From Thermomicrobiales bacterium (GTDB lineage Bacteria; Chloroflexota; Chloroflexia; Thermomicrobiales; UBA6265): 64,000 bases of DNA. The notes below the pieces were generated by a model. That model worked only from the letters and a program-made list of their open reading frames with translations. It did not search any database and was not told the origin of the DNA. The DNA lies in assembly GCA_019637585.1 (NCBI GenBank), contig JAHBVL010000013.1, forward strand, positions 1-64,000, written 5' to 3'. Position numbers and translations under genes: made by a program. Below, one piece after another: positions 42,969-52,208 of the stretch. Each line of letters begins with the position of its first letter. The stretch's first letter is position 1.

Positions 42969-43728
42969 CATCTCGACGCGCGACAGCGTGGCAGTCATCA
43001 CCATGAGCCGGCCCGAAGCGCTCAACGCCTTCAATGTCGAGCAGATCCAGGCGGTCATCGACTCCGTCACCCAGGTGAACGACCGCGCCGATATCCGCAG
43101 CATCGTGCTGACAGGCGAGGGCGAACGAGCCTTTGCGGCCGGAGCCGACATCAAGTACATGGTCGACCTGGATGGCGCCGGTGGCGCTGAGTTCGGGCGG
43201 CTGGGTCACGCACTGACACGGGCCGTGGCGGAGTCGCGCCAACCGGTCATTGCCGCGGTCAATGGATTTGCGCTGGGCGGAGGGTGTGAAGTGGCGATCG
43301 CAGCCGATATCAGGTTTGCCTCGCCCAATGCCGTTTTCGCCCAGCCGGAAGTCGGTCTGGGGATCCCACCGGGGTGGGGAGGCACGCAGCGACTGCCCCG
43401 ACTCGTTGGTCCTGGCATGGCCGCCGAGATGATTCTCTCGGGCCGAAGGGTGGGAGCCGATGAAGCGCTCCGGATCGGTCTGGTCAATGCCATTCATCCC
43501 CTGGAAACGCTCGTCGAGGCGTCGGTCGAGCTCGCGGCCCAGATCGCCGCAAACAGCCCGCGCGCCGTCGCCGCGGCCCGGGACTTGATGAAGCTGGCAT
43601 TCAACGGTCAGACCGCCTCAGGGCTGGCCACCGAAGCCGAGCTTTTCGGTGAAGCGTTCAACGGACCCGATCAGAAAGAAGGAATGCGGGCGTTTGTGGA
43701 AAAACGCAAACCCATTTTCGAGAACTGA
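42958..43728 (+). CDS. Enoyl-CoA hydratase/isomerase family protein
   Basis: 256 residues. Crotonase fold: VAVITMSRPEALNAFN, AFAAGADIKYM (oxyanion hole), AAVNGFALGGGCEVAIAADIRFA (second oxyanion Gly and catalytic-side Glu region), QPEVGLGIPPGWGGTQRLPR with the second Glu. Both catalytic Glu positions appear to be present, so hydration of 2-enoyl-CoA is likely. The ATG at 42958 follows CGGAGGATTTCG and lies inside the end of the carbonic-anhydrase gene. No 3-hydroxyacyl-CoA dehydrogenase is encoded in this operon. Confidence 0.94.
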   Translation: MAVDISTRDSVAVITMSRPEALNAFNVEQIQAVIDSVTQVNDRADIRSIVLTGEGERAFAAGADIKYMVDLDGAGGAEFGRLGHALTRAVAESRQPVIAAVNGFALGGGCEVAIAADIRFASPNAVFAQPEVGLGIPPGWGGTQRLPRLVGPGMAAEMILSGRRVGADEALRIGLVNAIHPLETLVEASVELAAQIAANSPRAVAAARDLMKLAFNGQTASGLATEAELFGEAFNGPDQKEGMRAFVEKRKPIFEN

Positions 43729-43748
43729 CAGAAGTAGCAGGTAGATCG

Positions 43749-44507
43749 ATGGCCTATCAGATCGTAGTTCTGGTTCGGCAGGTGCCGGACCTCAATGCCG
43801 CCCGGATCAATCACAGCACCGGCGAGATTCAGTTCAGTGGGCAGATGGTGATCAACTCCTTCGATGACTATGCCATCGAGGAAGCGATCCGGCTCAAGGA
43901 AGCGCATGGCGGTGAGATCACCGTCGTCAGCGCCGGGCCAGCTGGCGCCAAAGACGCCATCGTCCGGGCCTTGGCTATGGGCGCTGACAAGGGCGTTCTG
44001 GTCAACATCGATGGCGCGGACAAGCTCGATGCGCTGGCGCTCGCCGGAGTGCTGGCCGAAGCGGTGAAGCCTCTTTCGCCCGACATCATCCTGTGCGGAC
44101 AGATGTCGGACGACTTCGGCGCGGGCGAGGTCGGACCGGCCGTCGCCGTCGCTCTCGGCATAGCGCAGGTCTCGTCGGCGACGTTGGTGACCGCCAACGG
44201 TTCGACGCTGACCATTCTGCGCGACACCGAAGACGGGAAGCAGCAGGTGTCGGTCGACACACCGGTGCTGATCATGGCCATGACAGGATTGAACGAGCCT
44301 CGATATCCATCGCTCAAGGGAATCATGGCCGCGAAGAAGAAACCGGTCGAAAGCGTTGCGCCGCCGGCCGTGCCTGCGTCGCAGACCACCTGGTCGGCTC
44401 CCTTTACGCAGGAGCGCGACGCTGCCGGGGTGCTGGTGCAGGATGTGCCGGCCGCGGAGGCCGCCAAACAGCTGGTGGCATGGCTGAAAGAGAAAAAGCT
44501 GGCCTGA
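43749..44507 (+). CDS. etfB: Electron transfer flavoprotein, beta subunit
   Basis: 252 residues. ETF-beta features: QIVVLVRQVPDLNAARI at the N-terminus, VINSFDDYAIEEAIRLKE, ALAMGADKGVLVNID, GQMSDDFGAGEVGPAVA (AMP/FAD-contact region) and the signature LNEPRYPSLKGIMAAKKKP. It accepts electrons from the acyl-CoA dehydrogenase as a heterodimer with the next gene product. Twenty bases after the hydratase stop. Confidence 0.95.
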   Translation: MAYQIVVLVRQVPDLNAARINHSTGEIQFSGQMVINSFDDYAIEEAIRLKEAHGGEITVVSAGPAGAKDAIVRALAMGADKGVLVNIDGADKLDALALAGVLAEAVKPLSPDIILCGQMSDDFGAGEVGPAVAVALGIAQVSSATLVTANGSTLTILRDTEDGKQQVSVDTPVLIMAMTGLNEPRYPSLKGIMAAKKKPVESVAPPAVPASQTTWSAPFTQERDAAGVLVQDVPAAEAAKQLVAWLKEKKLA

Positions 44508-44543
44508 CCGGCAGAACGGCATATCGATCGATCCGGAGTAACC

Positions 44544-45521
44544 ATGGCAAACACCATTCTTGTTCTTGCTGAGACGTCTGAGGGTTCGCTCAAACCGGTG
44601 TCGCTGGAAGCCGCCAACGCGGCGATTCAGCTGGCGACGGCAACAGGCGGCCAGGTCGTCGCCGGAGTTCTCTCCAACGCACCGGGCGAGGCGGCGGGTC
44701 TTCTGGCGTCGACCAGTGTCAGCAGAGTATTGACCGTCACCGACGACGCGCTGGCGTCGTTCACGACCGACGCCTTTGTCGCCGCGGCGCAGGCGTTGTG
44801 CGCGGCGGTTCAGCCCGCATTGGTGCTCATTCCCGCCACAACCAGCGGCCGGGACTACGCTCCGGCGCTCGCGGCGACACTGAGCGCTGTTTCCGCTGCC
44901 GATGCCACCGAGATCACCGCGTCGGGCGACGGATACGCGGCTGTGCGGCCCGTGTATGGCGGCAAGATGCTGAGTCGTGTCGATCTGCCGGCGGGTAAGC
45001 TGGCGATTGTGACGCTGCGCCCCGGTTCGTATGAAAAAGCGGCCACGAACCCCGATGCCGCGCCGATCGAAGCAATCGACGCCGCCATCCCCGCTCCGCG
45101 AGTCCGGGTAGAGGGGCTGCTGCAGGATGCTGGCGGCGGTTCGGTGAAACTCGAAGAAGCCGAGGTCATCGTTTCCGGTGGACGCGGTCTCAAAGAACCG
45201 CAGAATTTCGCCGTCGTCGAGCAGCTGGCGGAAGCGCTGAACGGGGTCGTTGGAGCGTCGCGAGCGGTGGTGGACGCCGGGTGGCGGAAGCATCACGAGC
45301 AGGTCGGACAGACCGGCCGGACTGTTTCCCCCCGGCTCTACGTGGCTGTGGGTATTTCGGGCGCCGTTCAGCATGTGGTGGGCATGCAAGGATCGGAGTA
45401 CATCGTGGCCATCAACCGCGATCCGGACGCCCCCATTTTCAAGATCGCGTCGTTCGGCATCGTGGGTGATCTTTTCGAGGTCGTTCCCGCTGTGGTCGAC
45501 GCACTGAACGCCTCGGCATAG
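44544..45521 (+). CDS. etfA: Electron transfer flavoprotein, alpha subunit
   Basis: 325 residues. N-terminal ETF domain, then the FAD domain with VSGGRGLKEPQNFAVVEQLA, GASRAVVDAGWRKHHEQVGQTG, SPRLYVAVGISGAVQHVVGM and AINRDPDAPIFKIASFGIVGDLFEVVPA, the conserved FAD-binding stretch. The ATG follows GGAGTAACC. Acts with EtfB and passes electrons to the FixC-type protein encoded next. Confidence 0.96.
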   Translation: MANTILVLAETSEGSLKPVSLEAANAAIQLATATGGQVVAGVLSNAPGEAAGLLASTSVSRVLTVTDDALASFTTDAFVAAAQALCAAVQPALVLIPATTSGRDYAPALAATLSAVSAADATEITASGDGYAAVRPVYGGKMLSRVDLPAGKLAIVTLRPGSYEKAATNPDAAPIEAIDAAIPAPRVRVEGLLQDAGGGSVKLEEAEVIVSGGRGLKEPQNFAVVEQLAEALNGVVGASRAVVDAGWRKHHEQVGQTGRTVSPRLYVAVGISGAVQHVVGMQGSEYIVAINRDPDAPIFKIASFGIVGDLFEVVPAVVDALNASA

Positions 45522-45540
45522 CCGGCAGCGAGGGCGAAGG

Positions 45541-46836
45541 ATGGACGGAGACAAACTCGACGCGATCGTCGTAGGCGCCGGGCCCGCTGGCGTCACAGCG
45601 GCGAAGGTGATGGCCGAAGCCGGTCTGGCCGTCGTGGTGCTCGAACGCGGGCAATATCCGGGCGCCAAGAATGTCTCCGGTGGCATCCTCTATCGCCATC
45701 CCACCGAGCAATTCGCGCCGGGATTCGAAGAGGACGCTCCTCTTGAACGGCCGATCATCGAGCAGCGCTACCTGGCGCTGACCGAGGACGCCATGCTGGG
45801 TGGCGTTTTCCGCTCAATGAAGTTCGCTGAACCGCCCTACAACGCCTATTCCGTACTCCGGTCGGAGTTCGACCAGTGGTTTGCCGGCAAGGCTGAATCG
45901 GCTGGCGCCGAGATCTACCCCGAGTTCACCGTGACCGATCTCCTCAAGGAGGAGGGGAAGGTGGTCGGTGTGTCGACCGGCGAACCGGATGGTGAGCTGG
46001 AGTCGCATGTGGTCGTGCTGGCCGATGGCGCGAACTCGTTGCTGGCGAAACAGGCGGGACTCCATCGCGAATGGTCGCCGATGGAACAAGCGCTGATCGC
46101 CAAGGAGTTGATCGCGCTTCCGGCTGAGAAGATCGACGACCGATTCGCGCTTCCGGCGGGGCTTGGCGCGGCGTATGAGATTTTCGGCGAATCGACCTGG
46201 GGGATGCTCGGTTATGGTTTCATCTACACCAACAAGGAATCGATCTCGATCGGCACCGGTGCGCTTCTCCAGGACTTGATGACCTCGGGCAGAAATGTCA
46301 ACGACATGCTGGACCGCTTCAAAAAGCACCCGGCCATCGCTCCGCTGATTCAGGGTGGTGAAACAGTCGAGTACTCGGCGCACCTGATTCCCGAAATCGG
46401 CTATGACCGGCTGCCCGGTCTGTACGGCAATGGCGTGGTTGTGGTTGGCGATGCCGCCGGGTTGATCAATCCGATCAATCGGGAAGGAGCCAATCTGGCG
46501 ATGCTTTCGGGACAGCTGGCCGCCCAGGCGATCATCGAAGCGAAGGAGCGAGGGGACTTCACTGCGCCGTCGCTGGCACGCTACGAGGAACTCCTCGATC
46601 AGTCGATCATCATGGCCGACATGAAGAAAATCCGGAAGATCGCGCCATTCGCGCACGACAGACCGCAGTTGTTCACGACCTATCCGCGGATGATGGCCGA
46701 CGCCGCCTACGAGTATCTGAAGGTCGACGGTACGGCCAAGAGCGTCAAGCAGAAATCGATCGCCAGGAAGCTCTCCTCGCTCCCTCGCAAAACGCTGGCC
46801 AACGATCTGTTCGGCGCGCTGAAGGCGATGAAGTAA
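45541..46836 (+). CDS. fixC: FixC-type ETF:quinone oxidoreductase flavoprotein
   Basis: 431 residues. FAD Rossmann motif AIVVGAGPAGVTAAKVMAEAGL and ERGQYPGAKNVSGGILY at the N-terminus, EFDQWFAGKAESAGAEIYP in the middle, second dinucleotide motif GNGVVVVGDAAGLINPINREGANLAMLSG near residue 300. It matches the FixC/ETF-QO family that takes electrons from ETF to the quinone pool at the membrane. The iron-sulfur part (FixX ferredoxin or a fused C-terminal 4Fe-4S domain with four Cys) is not present in this gene or beside it. The ATG lies 20 bases after etfA with AGGGCGAAGG. Last gene of the operon. Confidence 0.92.
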   Translation: MDGDKLDAIVVGAGPAGVTAAKVMAEAGLAVVVLERGQYPGAKNVSGGILYRHPTEQFAPGFEEDAPLERPIIEQRYLALTEDAMLGGVFRSMKFAEPPYNAYSVLRSEFDQWFAGKAESAGAEIYPEFTVTDLLKEEGKVVGVSTGEPDGELESHVVVLADGANSLLAKQAGLHREWSPMEQALIAKELIALPAEKIDDRFALPAGLGAAYEIFGESTWGMLGYGFIYTNKESISIGTGALLQDLMTSGRNVNDMLDRFKKHPAIAPLIQGGETVEYSAHLIPEIGYDRLPGLYGNGVVVVGDAAGLINPINREGANLAMLSGQLAAQAIIEAKERGDFTAPSLARYEELLDQSIIMADMKKIRKIAPFAHDRPQLFTTYPRMMADAAYEYLKVDGTAKSVKQKSIARKLSSLPRKTLANDLFGALKAMK

Positions 46837-47018
46837 GCTCTGCCGTTCTCCCAGAAACCTGGTACGGATTGTCCGCGAGAAGCCGCTACCGGCATAGCAA
46901 CCGGTTGCGGATTTCGTGCAGCATGGTTTGACAATCCCGTCCTCCTGACGATAATTGCTTCACTCGCGAAAGCGACAAGCCAATTTGAGGGGCCAGTGCC
47001 CGAGGGAGGAGTACGAGG

Positions 47019-48428
47019 ATGTACGACCGATTTCTGCACAAACCGATCTCTCGCAGAGGCATGATGAAATCGACCGGCGCCGCTCTTGCGCTTGGTCTTT
47101 CTCCTGCTGCTGCCATGCGGATCGAGGCGATGGCGCAGGAGGCGTCTCCTTCAGCGGATATCGCTGGAACCAGCCTGAAAATCCTTCAATGGAGCCATTT
47201 CGTGCCGGCCTACGATGTCTGGTTCGACGCATTCGCCCAGGCATGGGGCGAAGCCAACGATGTCGACGTCACCGTCGACCACATCAACACTGCCGATATC
47301 CCGGCCACGATCGCTGCCGAACTCAGCGCCGGGGAAGGGCACGATCTGGTCGAGCACATTTCGTCTCTTGCCCAGTACGAGACCTCGATGCTCGATATGT
47401 CGGATATCGTCGCGGAGTCGACGAACCGGCATGGTGAGCAACTGGCCATGACCGCTGCCAACACCTTCAACCCGACGACGGGCAAGTTCTACGCCTATTG
47501 CCATGGCTATGCGCCCGACCCGGGCAACTATCGCAAGAGTCTCTGGGAGAACGCCGGGATTCCGGACGGCCCCAATACCTGGGCCGAGCTGCTGGAAGGT
47601 GGCGCCAGCATTCGCTCGGAGCAGGGTGTCCAACTGGGCATCGGGATGTCGAACGAAATCGACTCCCGCATGGCGGCGCAGACACTTCTCTGGGCATATG
47701 GCGGATCGATCCAGGACGAAAACGAGAACGTGGTGATCAACTCGCCGGAGAATGTCGAGGCTGTGGCTTACATGGCCGAGCTCTTCCGGTCGTCGATGAC
47801 GGAAGAGGTCTTCAGCTGGAATGCCGCCTCGAACAATCAGCTGATGATCGCCGGACAGGCTTCCTATATCCTCAATTCGATCTCCGCCTATCGAACGGTG
47901 CAGGACGTCCAGCCGGAAGTGGCGGACGACATTTTCTTCAAGACGCCGCTCGAGGGGCCTGCTGGTCCGGACTTCGCCAAAGCGCACGGCCACGCCGTGA
48001 TGATGTACCAGATTCCCAACTACAGCCCGAACACCGATACGGCTCGCGAATTCCTGCTCTACCTGCAGGACAACTACGGCGAGGCCATCGTTCAGAGCAA
48101 GTACTACAACTTCTCCGCCTATCCATCGAATCTGCCTGAGCTGCTGGAAGATGGCGGTCTGCTGGACAACGACGAGTTCGGCTCCAATCCGCCGGACAAG
48201 TTGAGCACGTTGAAGTCGGCCAACGAATGGACCACCAATCTGGGTTGGCCAGGCCCGGCGAATGCCGCCATGGGCGAAATCTTCAATCTCCCGATCATTC
48301 CGAACATGATGGCCCGCGCAGCCACCGGTCTCCAGACGCCGGAAGAGGCTGTGGCGCAGGCCGAAGAAGAGGTGACCGAGATCTTCGATCGATGGCGATC
48401 GGAAGGCCTGATCGGCGGCGGCTCCTAG
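47019..48428 (+). CDS. Sugar ABC transporter substrate-binding protein (Tat-exported)
   Basis: 469 residues. Twin-arginine signal SRRGMMKSTGAALALGLSPAAA with a cut near AMAQEA. The rest is a family 1 extracellular solute-binding protein: LKILQWSHFVPAYDVWFDAFAQAW, then VTVDHINTADIPATIAAELSAGEGHDLVE, ending in VTEIFDRWRSEGLIGGGS. It binds a sugar or oligosaccharide outside the membrane for the importer encoded next. AGGAGTACGAGG precedes the ATG. A 9-bp hairpin follows the gene, as often seen where the binding protein is made in excess over the membrane parts. Substrate unknown. Confidence 0.92.
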   Translation: MYDRFLHKPISRRGMMKSTGAALALGLSPAAAMRIEAMAQEASPSADIAGTSLKILQWSHFVPAYDVWFDAFAQAWGEANDVDVTVDHINTADIPATIAAELSAGEGHDLVEHISSLAQYETSMLDMSDIVAESTNRHGEQLAMTAANTFNPTTGKFYAYCHGYAPDPGNYRKSLWENAGIPDGPNTWAELLEGGASIRSEQGVQLGIGMSNEIDSRMAAQTLLWAYGGSIQDENENVVINSPENVEAVAYMAELFRSSMTEEVFSWNAASNNQLMIAGQASYILNSISAYRTVQDVQPEVADDIFFKTPLEGPAGPDFAKAHGHAVMMYQIPNYSPNTDTAREFLLYLQDNYGEAIVQSKYYNFSAYPSNLPELLEDGGLLDNDEFGSNPPDKLSTLKSANEWTTNLGWPGPANAAMGEIFNLPIIPNMMARAATGLQTPEEAVAQAEEEVTEIFDRWRSEGLIGGGS

Positions 48429-48453
48429 TCTCCGGCGTTCTTCTCGGGAGTCG

Positions 48454-48477
48454 CTTGTGGACAACGATGTCCACGAG
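48454..48477 (+). terminator. Intercistronic hairpin after the sugar-binding-protein gene
   Basis: CTTGTGGAC (48454-48462) pairs with GTCCACGAG (48469-48477), one G-T wobble, around AACGAT. No T-run follows, so partial termination or 3'-end protection of the upstream message is more likely than full stop. Confidence 0.5.
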
Positions 48478-48560
48478 CGGCAGTCTTCGATGTCATCCAT
48501 CGTTCGTGTGGGACGCCGGGCCTGTGGGTCCGGCTCCCATCCAGCCAGAGTCCGTTCACT

Positions 48561-49580
48561 ATGGCATCAGTTGAAGTTCGCGAAATCGTCAAGCAGTTCG
48601 GAGAGAATGCTCCGGCCGTCGACCATATTTCACTGACCGCGCAGGATGGCGAATTCCTGGTGCTGCTTGGCCCGTCGGGATGTGGCAAGACGACCCTGCT
48701 GCGGATGATCGGCGGGCTCGAACCGCCGACCAGTGGCGACGTGGTCATCGGAAACCATGTGGTCACCCACCTGCCACCCCGAGCGCGGCGCATTGCCATG
48801 GTCTTTCAGAGCTATGCGCTCTACCCGCATATGTCGGTGCACGACAACATTGCCTTTCCGCTCAGGGCACAGGGAACGCCCAAAGCCGAGCAGGAAAAGC
48901 GGATCAACTGGGCGGCATCGATTCTCGGGCTCGACGGATTGATGAAACGGAAACCTCGCCAGCTATCGGGTGGTCAGCGACAACGAGTCGCCTTGGCCCG
49001 GGCACTGGTGCGCGAACCAAGCGTGTTTCTTCTCGACGAACCCCTTTCCAACCTCGACGCCCAGCGCCGCGCGTCCGCGCGTGACGAACTGCAGCAGTTC
49101 CAGCGATCGATCGGCACCACGACCATCTATGTCACCCACGATCAGGTCGAAGCGATGGGTATGGGAGACCGGATTGCCGTGCTGAACCTCGGAACGGTGC
49201 GCCAGATCGGCACGCCGCAAGAGATCTACGACGATCCAGCTGATACCTTTGTCGCCACATTCCTCGGCTCGCCGCCCATGAACCTGGTCGAACGGGGAAC
49301 CATGCTGCACGGTTTTCGCCCTGAGCACTTTTCGCCGGCGGCCTGGCATGACGCCGCGAATCCCTTCGAACGATTCTCATTCGTCCCGCATCGCGAGGAG
49401 TATCTCGGCGCTGAGCGCCTGATCTATGGCGAAGTGGGGGACGAGAAAGTCGTTGCCCGCTTTCCCGCCACGACTCAGCTCGATTTTTCGATTGGACACC
49501 CGGTCGAGTTCGGCGTCGCAACGCGGCACATGCGGTATTTCGACGCTGAATCAGGTGTCCGCTCCTACGAAACGCCATGA
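48561..49580 (+). CDS. Sugar ABC transporter ATP-binding protein (UgpC/MsmK-like)
   Basis: 339 residues. ABC ATPase with Walker A LLGPSGCGKTTLLRMIGGLE, signature LSGGQRQRVALARALVREP, Walker B VFLLDEPLSNLDAQRR and H-loop IYVTHDQVEAMGMGDRI. From about residue 240 a C-terminal OB-type TOBE domain (FLGSPPMNLVERGTMLHGFRPEHF) is typical of sugar importers. Its stop codon overlaps the first permease gene by 4 bases, so the transporter parts are co-translated. Confidence 0.95.
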   Translation: MASVEVREIVKQFGENAPAVDHISLTAQDGEFLVLLGPSGCGKTTLLRMIGGLEPPTSGDVVIGNHVVTHLPPRARRIAMVFQSYALYPHMSVHDNIAFPLRAQGTPKAEQEKRINWAASILGLDGLMKRKPRQLSGGQRQRVALARALVREPSVFLLDEPLSNLDAQRRASARDELQQFQRSIGTTTIYVTHDQVEAMGMGDRIAVLNLGTVRQIGTPQEIYDDPADTFVATFLGSPPMNLVERGTMLHGFRPEHFSPAAWHDAANPFERFSFVPHREEYLGAERLIYGEVGDEKVVARFPATTQLDFSIGHPVEFGVATRHMRYFDAESGVRSYETP

Positions 49581-50554
49581 GCGCGCTCACGTCCCCCTCA
49601 ACGGGTGAAACGCTGACCTGGTCGGACGACGACTTCGAGCCGGATGGCCGCTATCTCCTCGACAATTCGCGGCTGCTCGGTCCGATCATGCTGATGCCCG
49701 CGGTCATCTACATCATCGGTCTGGTAGGGGTGCCGTTTGCGCTGGCGATCGCCTATGCCTTCAGCGACGTGACGGTTGGCGATCAGAGTATCGATTGGGT
49801 CGGACTGCGGAACTTCCGGGATGTCTGGGGGAACGACACCTTCCAGCGCGCCCTGCGCAACAGTTTCATGTTCGCCATCGTGTCGCAGGTCATCGTGATC
49901 ATCCTGGCCAACATGCTGGCGATGGTGCTGTCGGCGAATTTCCACGGGAAGCGGATCGTCCGCTTTCTGGTGCTGCTTCCGTGGACGACCCCGATCGCCC
50001 TGGCGGTGATCGGCTGGCTCTGGACGCTGGACAACGTGTACAGCCCGATCGACGCCGCGCTGCGGGAACTCGGCCTGCTCGGACCGGGAACGATGTTCGG
50101 ACCGGGCAAGAATATGCTCTGGCTGGCCAAACCTGATCTGGCGCAATTGTCCGTTCTCACGGTGCACGTCTGGCGGACGTTGCCGCTGGCCACGGTGATC
50201 CTGCTGGCCGGGCTGGCGGCGATTCCCCAGGATGTCAAGGATGCCGCCGATGTCGATGGAGCCAGTTTCTGGCGGCAGTTCTTCTACATCCGGGTGCCGT
50301 TGCTGATTCCGATCATGACTGTCGCCATTCTGTACGGGATCGTTTTCACCTTCACGGATATGACCGTGGTGTACATCCTGACCCGGGGAGGTCCGATCGA
50401 CAACACGCAAGTGCTGGCGAGCTGGGCCTTCTTCACCGGTGTCGAAGCGAGCAATCTGGCCCATGGGGCGGCGATCGCGCTCTTCCTCTTCCCGCTCCTG
50501 GTCGTGGTGGCGCTGATCATGTTGCGGGTGGCCAAACGAGCGGAGACGGTGTAG
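49577..50554 (+). CDS. Sugar ABC transporter permease (MalF/UgpA-like)
   Basis: 325 residues, six membrane helices. The cytoplasmic EAA loop that docks on the ATPase is AAIPQDVKDAADVDGASFWRQFFYIRVPLL, and the first helix region IMLMPAVIYIIGLVGVPFALAIAYAF is typical of MalF/UgpA-type permeases. ATGA overlap with the ATPase gene. Forms the membrane channel with the next gene product. Confidence 0.94.
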   Translation: MSALTSPSTGETLTWSDDDFEPDGRYLLDNSRLLGPIMLMPAVIYIIGLVGVPFALAIAYAFSDVTVGDQSIDWVGLRNFRDVWGNDTFQRALRNSFMFAIVSQVIVIILANMLAMVLSANFHGKRIVRFLVLLPWTTPIALAVIGWLWTLDNVYSPIDAALRELGLLGPGTMFGPGKNMLWLAKPDLAQLSVLTVHVWRTLPLATVILLAGLAAIPQDVKDAADVDGASFWRQFFYIRVPLLIPIMTVAILYGIVFTFTDMTVVYILTRGGPIDNTQVLASWAFFTGVEASNLAHGAAIALFLFPLLVVVALIMLRVAKRAETV

Positions 50555-51448
50555 ATGTCTGCAGCAGCAGCCCAGCCATACGAACCAGATATCTCGTCGA
50601 CGAAGCGAGGTGGCAAAGCGGCCCGGCGGGGTGTGCTCTATCTGGCGGCGATCTTCTTTTCCGTCTTCGCGGCGCTCCCCTTTGCCTGGATGGTCTTCAC
50701 CGTTTTCAAATCGAATCAGGATCTCTACAACGGGCAGAATGTGCCGTTCCGGTTCAATGAAGGCTCGCCGACGCTGGACAATATCCGTCTTCTCTGGAAT
50801 CAGACGAACTATCCGACCTTTCTGCAGAACACGGTGGTCGTGTCGATCCTGGTCGTGATCATCACGCTGCTGGTCGCGGTGCCTGCCGCCTATTCGTTGA
50901 CTCGCCTGGTCGGCCGGTGGGGCGAGAATCTCGGTATCGCCATCTTTCTGGTCTATCTGATTCCGCCGACACTGTTGTTCATCCCGATGACGCGGGTGGT
51001 GGCGGTGCTGGGACTGAAGAACTCGATGTTCTCGATGGTGGTGGTCTATCCAACCTTCACCATTCCGTTCTGCACCTGGCTGATGATGGGTTTCTTCAAG
51101 TCGGTGCCCTGGGATATCGAAGAACAGGCGATGATCGACGGATACAGCCGGGTTGGAGCCATCTGGCGGGCAGTCCTGCCAGTTTCCCTCCCCGGTATCC
51201 TGACGGTGATCGTCTTCACCGTGGCGCTGACGCTCCACGAGTTCGTCTATGCGCTGGCGTTCGTGACCTCGTCGTCCGAGAAGCCGGTTTCGACCGGTGT
51301 GACAACCGAGCTGATTCGGGGCGACGTCTTTTTCTGGCAATCGCTGATGGCCGCCGCGGCGATCGTGGCCATTCCTGTTGCACTCCTCTACACGTTGTTC
51401 CTCGATCGATTCGTCGCGGGATTCACACTCGGCGCGGTGAAGGGCTAG
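50555..51448 (+). CDS. Sugar ABC transporter permease (MalG/UgpE-like)
   Basis: 297 residues, six membrane helices. AIFFSVFAALPFAWMVFTVFKSN opens the protein; the EAA loop is VPWDIEEQAMIDGYSRVGAIWRAVLPVSLPG. The ATG starts directly after the stop of the previous permease with GGAGACGG upstream. Completes a four-gene importer: binding protein, ATPase, two permeases. Confidence 0.94.
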   Translation: MSAAAAQPYEPDISSTKRGGKAARRGVLYLAAIFFSVFAALPFAWMVFTVFKSNQDLYNGQNVPFRFNEGSPTLDNIRLLWNQTNYPTFLQNTVVVSILVVIITLLVAVPAAYSLTRLVGRWGENLGIAIFLVYLIPPTLLFIPMTRVVAVLGLKNSMFSMVVVYPTFTIPFCTWLMMGFFKSVPWDIEEQAMIDGYSRVGAIWRAVLPVSLPGILTVIVFTVALTLHEFVYALAFVTSSSEKPVSTGVTTELIRGDVFFWQSLMAAAAIVAIPVALLYTLFLDRFVAGFTLGAVKG

Positions 51449-51554
51449 GAATAGTCACGCTCACCCCGGTCTGGAAATTGCGTCACACTTGAACTGCTGA
51501 CGACTCGTGCCGCGTGCTTCGCGGTGCGATCGCAATGAACCATGGGAACAGGTG

Positions 51555-51743
51555 ATGAATCGCGAACCTCGAGAAACGACCAGACCTCCCGCGCCGCGCC
51601 GGTCAACCGATCGCCCTGACGATGACGTGGCGGATGCCGTCGAAATTGCCTCCGAGGAATCCTTTCCCGCCTCCGATCCGCCCGGCTGGGTGGGAGGCGT
51701 CACGGAACGAGAGCACTCGGACGAAAACAGCCTGGACGGGTGA
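51555..51743 (+). CDS. Small conserved acidic protein with SFPASDPP motif
   Basis: 62 residues. Mostly Arg, Pro, Asp and Glu with the short conserved sequence ASEESFPASDPPGW, which I recognise from many small uncharacterised bacterial proteins. Otherwise it is predicted disordered. ATG at 51555 follows GGGAACAGGTG; a longer in-frame version from 51507 lacks a ribosome binding site. It lies between the sugar importer and a strong bidirectional terminator, and faces the DUF2171 gene. Function unknown. Confidence 0.72.
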   Translation: MNREPRETTRPPAPRRSTDRPDDDVADAVEIASEESFPASDPPGWVGGVTEREHSDENSLDG

Positions 51744-51794
51744 CCGGCGCCAGCCCAGCAAGAGTTGGGTTTGGCAACGGCCAACTCAAACAGC

Positions 51795-51822
51795 AAAACC
51801 CGCCGCGAAAGCGGCGGGTTTT
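51795..51822. terminator. Bidirectional rho-independent terminator
   Basis: AAAACCCGCCGC (51795-51806) pairs perfectly with GCGGCGGGTTTT (51811-51822) around a GAAA tetraloop. The A-run and T-run at the two ends let it act on both strands, between the convergent small-protein and DUF2171 genes. Confidence 0.92.
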
Positions 51823-51842
51823 GATCGAGTGTTCCTCGATTG

Positions 51843-52208
51843 TCACGAGGGTATGCGGGGCGGCAACTTCGGGTCGACCTCGTAGGCGTTCTGGCTGAAA
51901 GCCCCGGAAACATAATGGTGTTCGGTTTCATCCGGTACCGGCAGGTCTTCCCCCGCGGCGGGCGGATGATCCCAGCCGCTGTTCAGCACCTCGTCTTTGG
52001 TCACGGTAAGAAAGACTTCCTCTTCGGTGTAGTTCGCCACTGCCGAGAAGGGGATGTAGTAGTCGGACGAGAAGATGAGTCCCTTCTCGATGACCAGGTA
52101 CTTGTCGTCCCATGACTTCACCTTGCCGATCTTTCCGCCATCGGTGCCAAAGACCGAAGCGCCCATCTGCAGGTGGTGTTGCCGTGTTGCGTCTGCGAAG
52201 CGTTCCAT
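51843..52208 (-). CDS. DUF2171 (PRC-barrel-like) protein
   Basis: 121 residues from the third of three adjacent ATG codons, the one best spaced (7 bases) from AAGGAG. Residues 15-85 form a PRC-barrel-like strand pattern: MGASVFGTDGGKIGKVKSWD, YLVIEKGLIFSSDYYIPFSA, VANYTEEEVFLTVTKDEV, typical of DUF2171 proteins. They are small soluble proteins of unknown function, often linked with stress in aerobic bacteria and Deinococcus-like organisms. Ends at the bidirectional terminator. Confidence 0.85.
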   Translation of the reverse strand: MERFADATRQHHLQMGASVFGTDGGKIGKVKSWDDKYLVIEKGLIFSSDYYIPFSAVANYTEEEVFLTVTKDEVLNSGWDHPPAAGEDLPVPDETEHHYVSGAFSQNAYEVDPKLPPRIPS

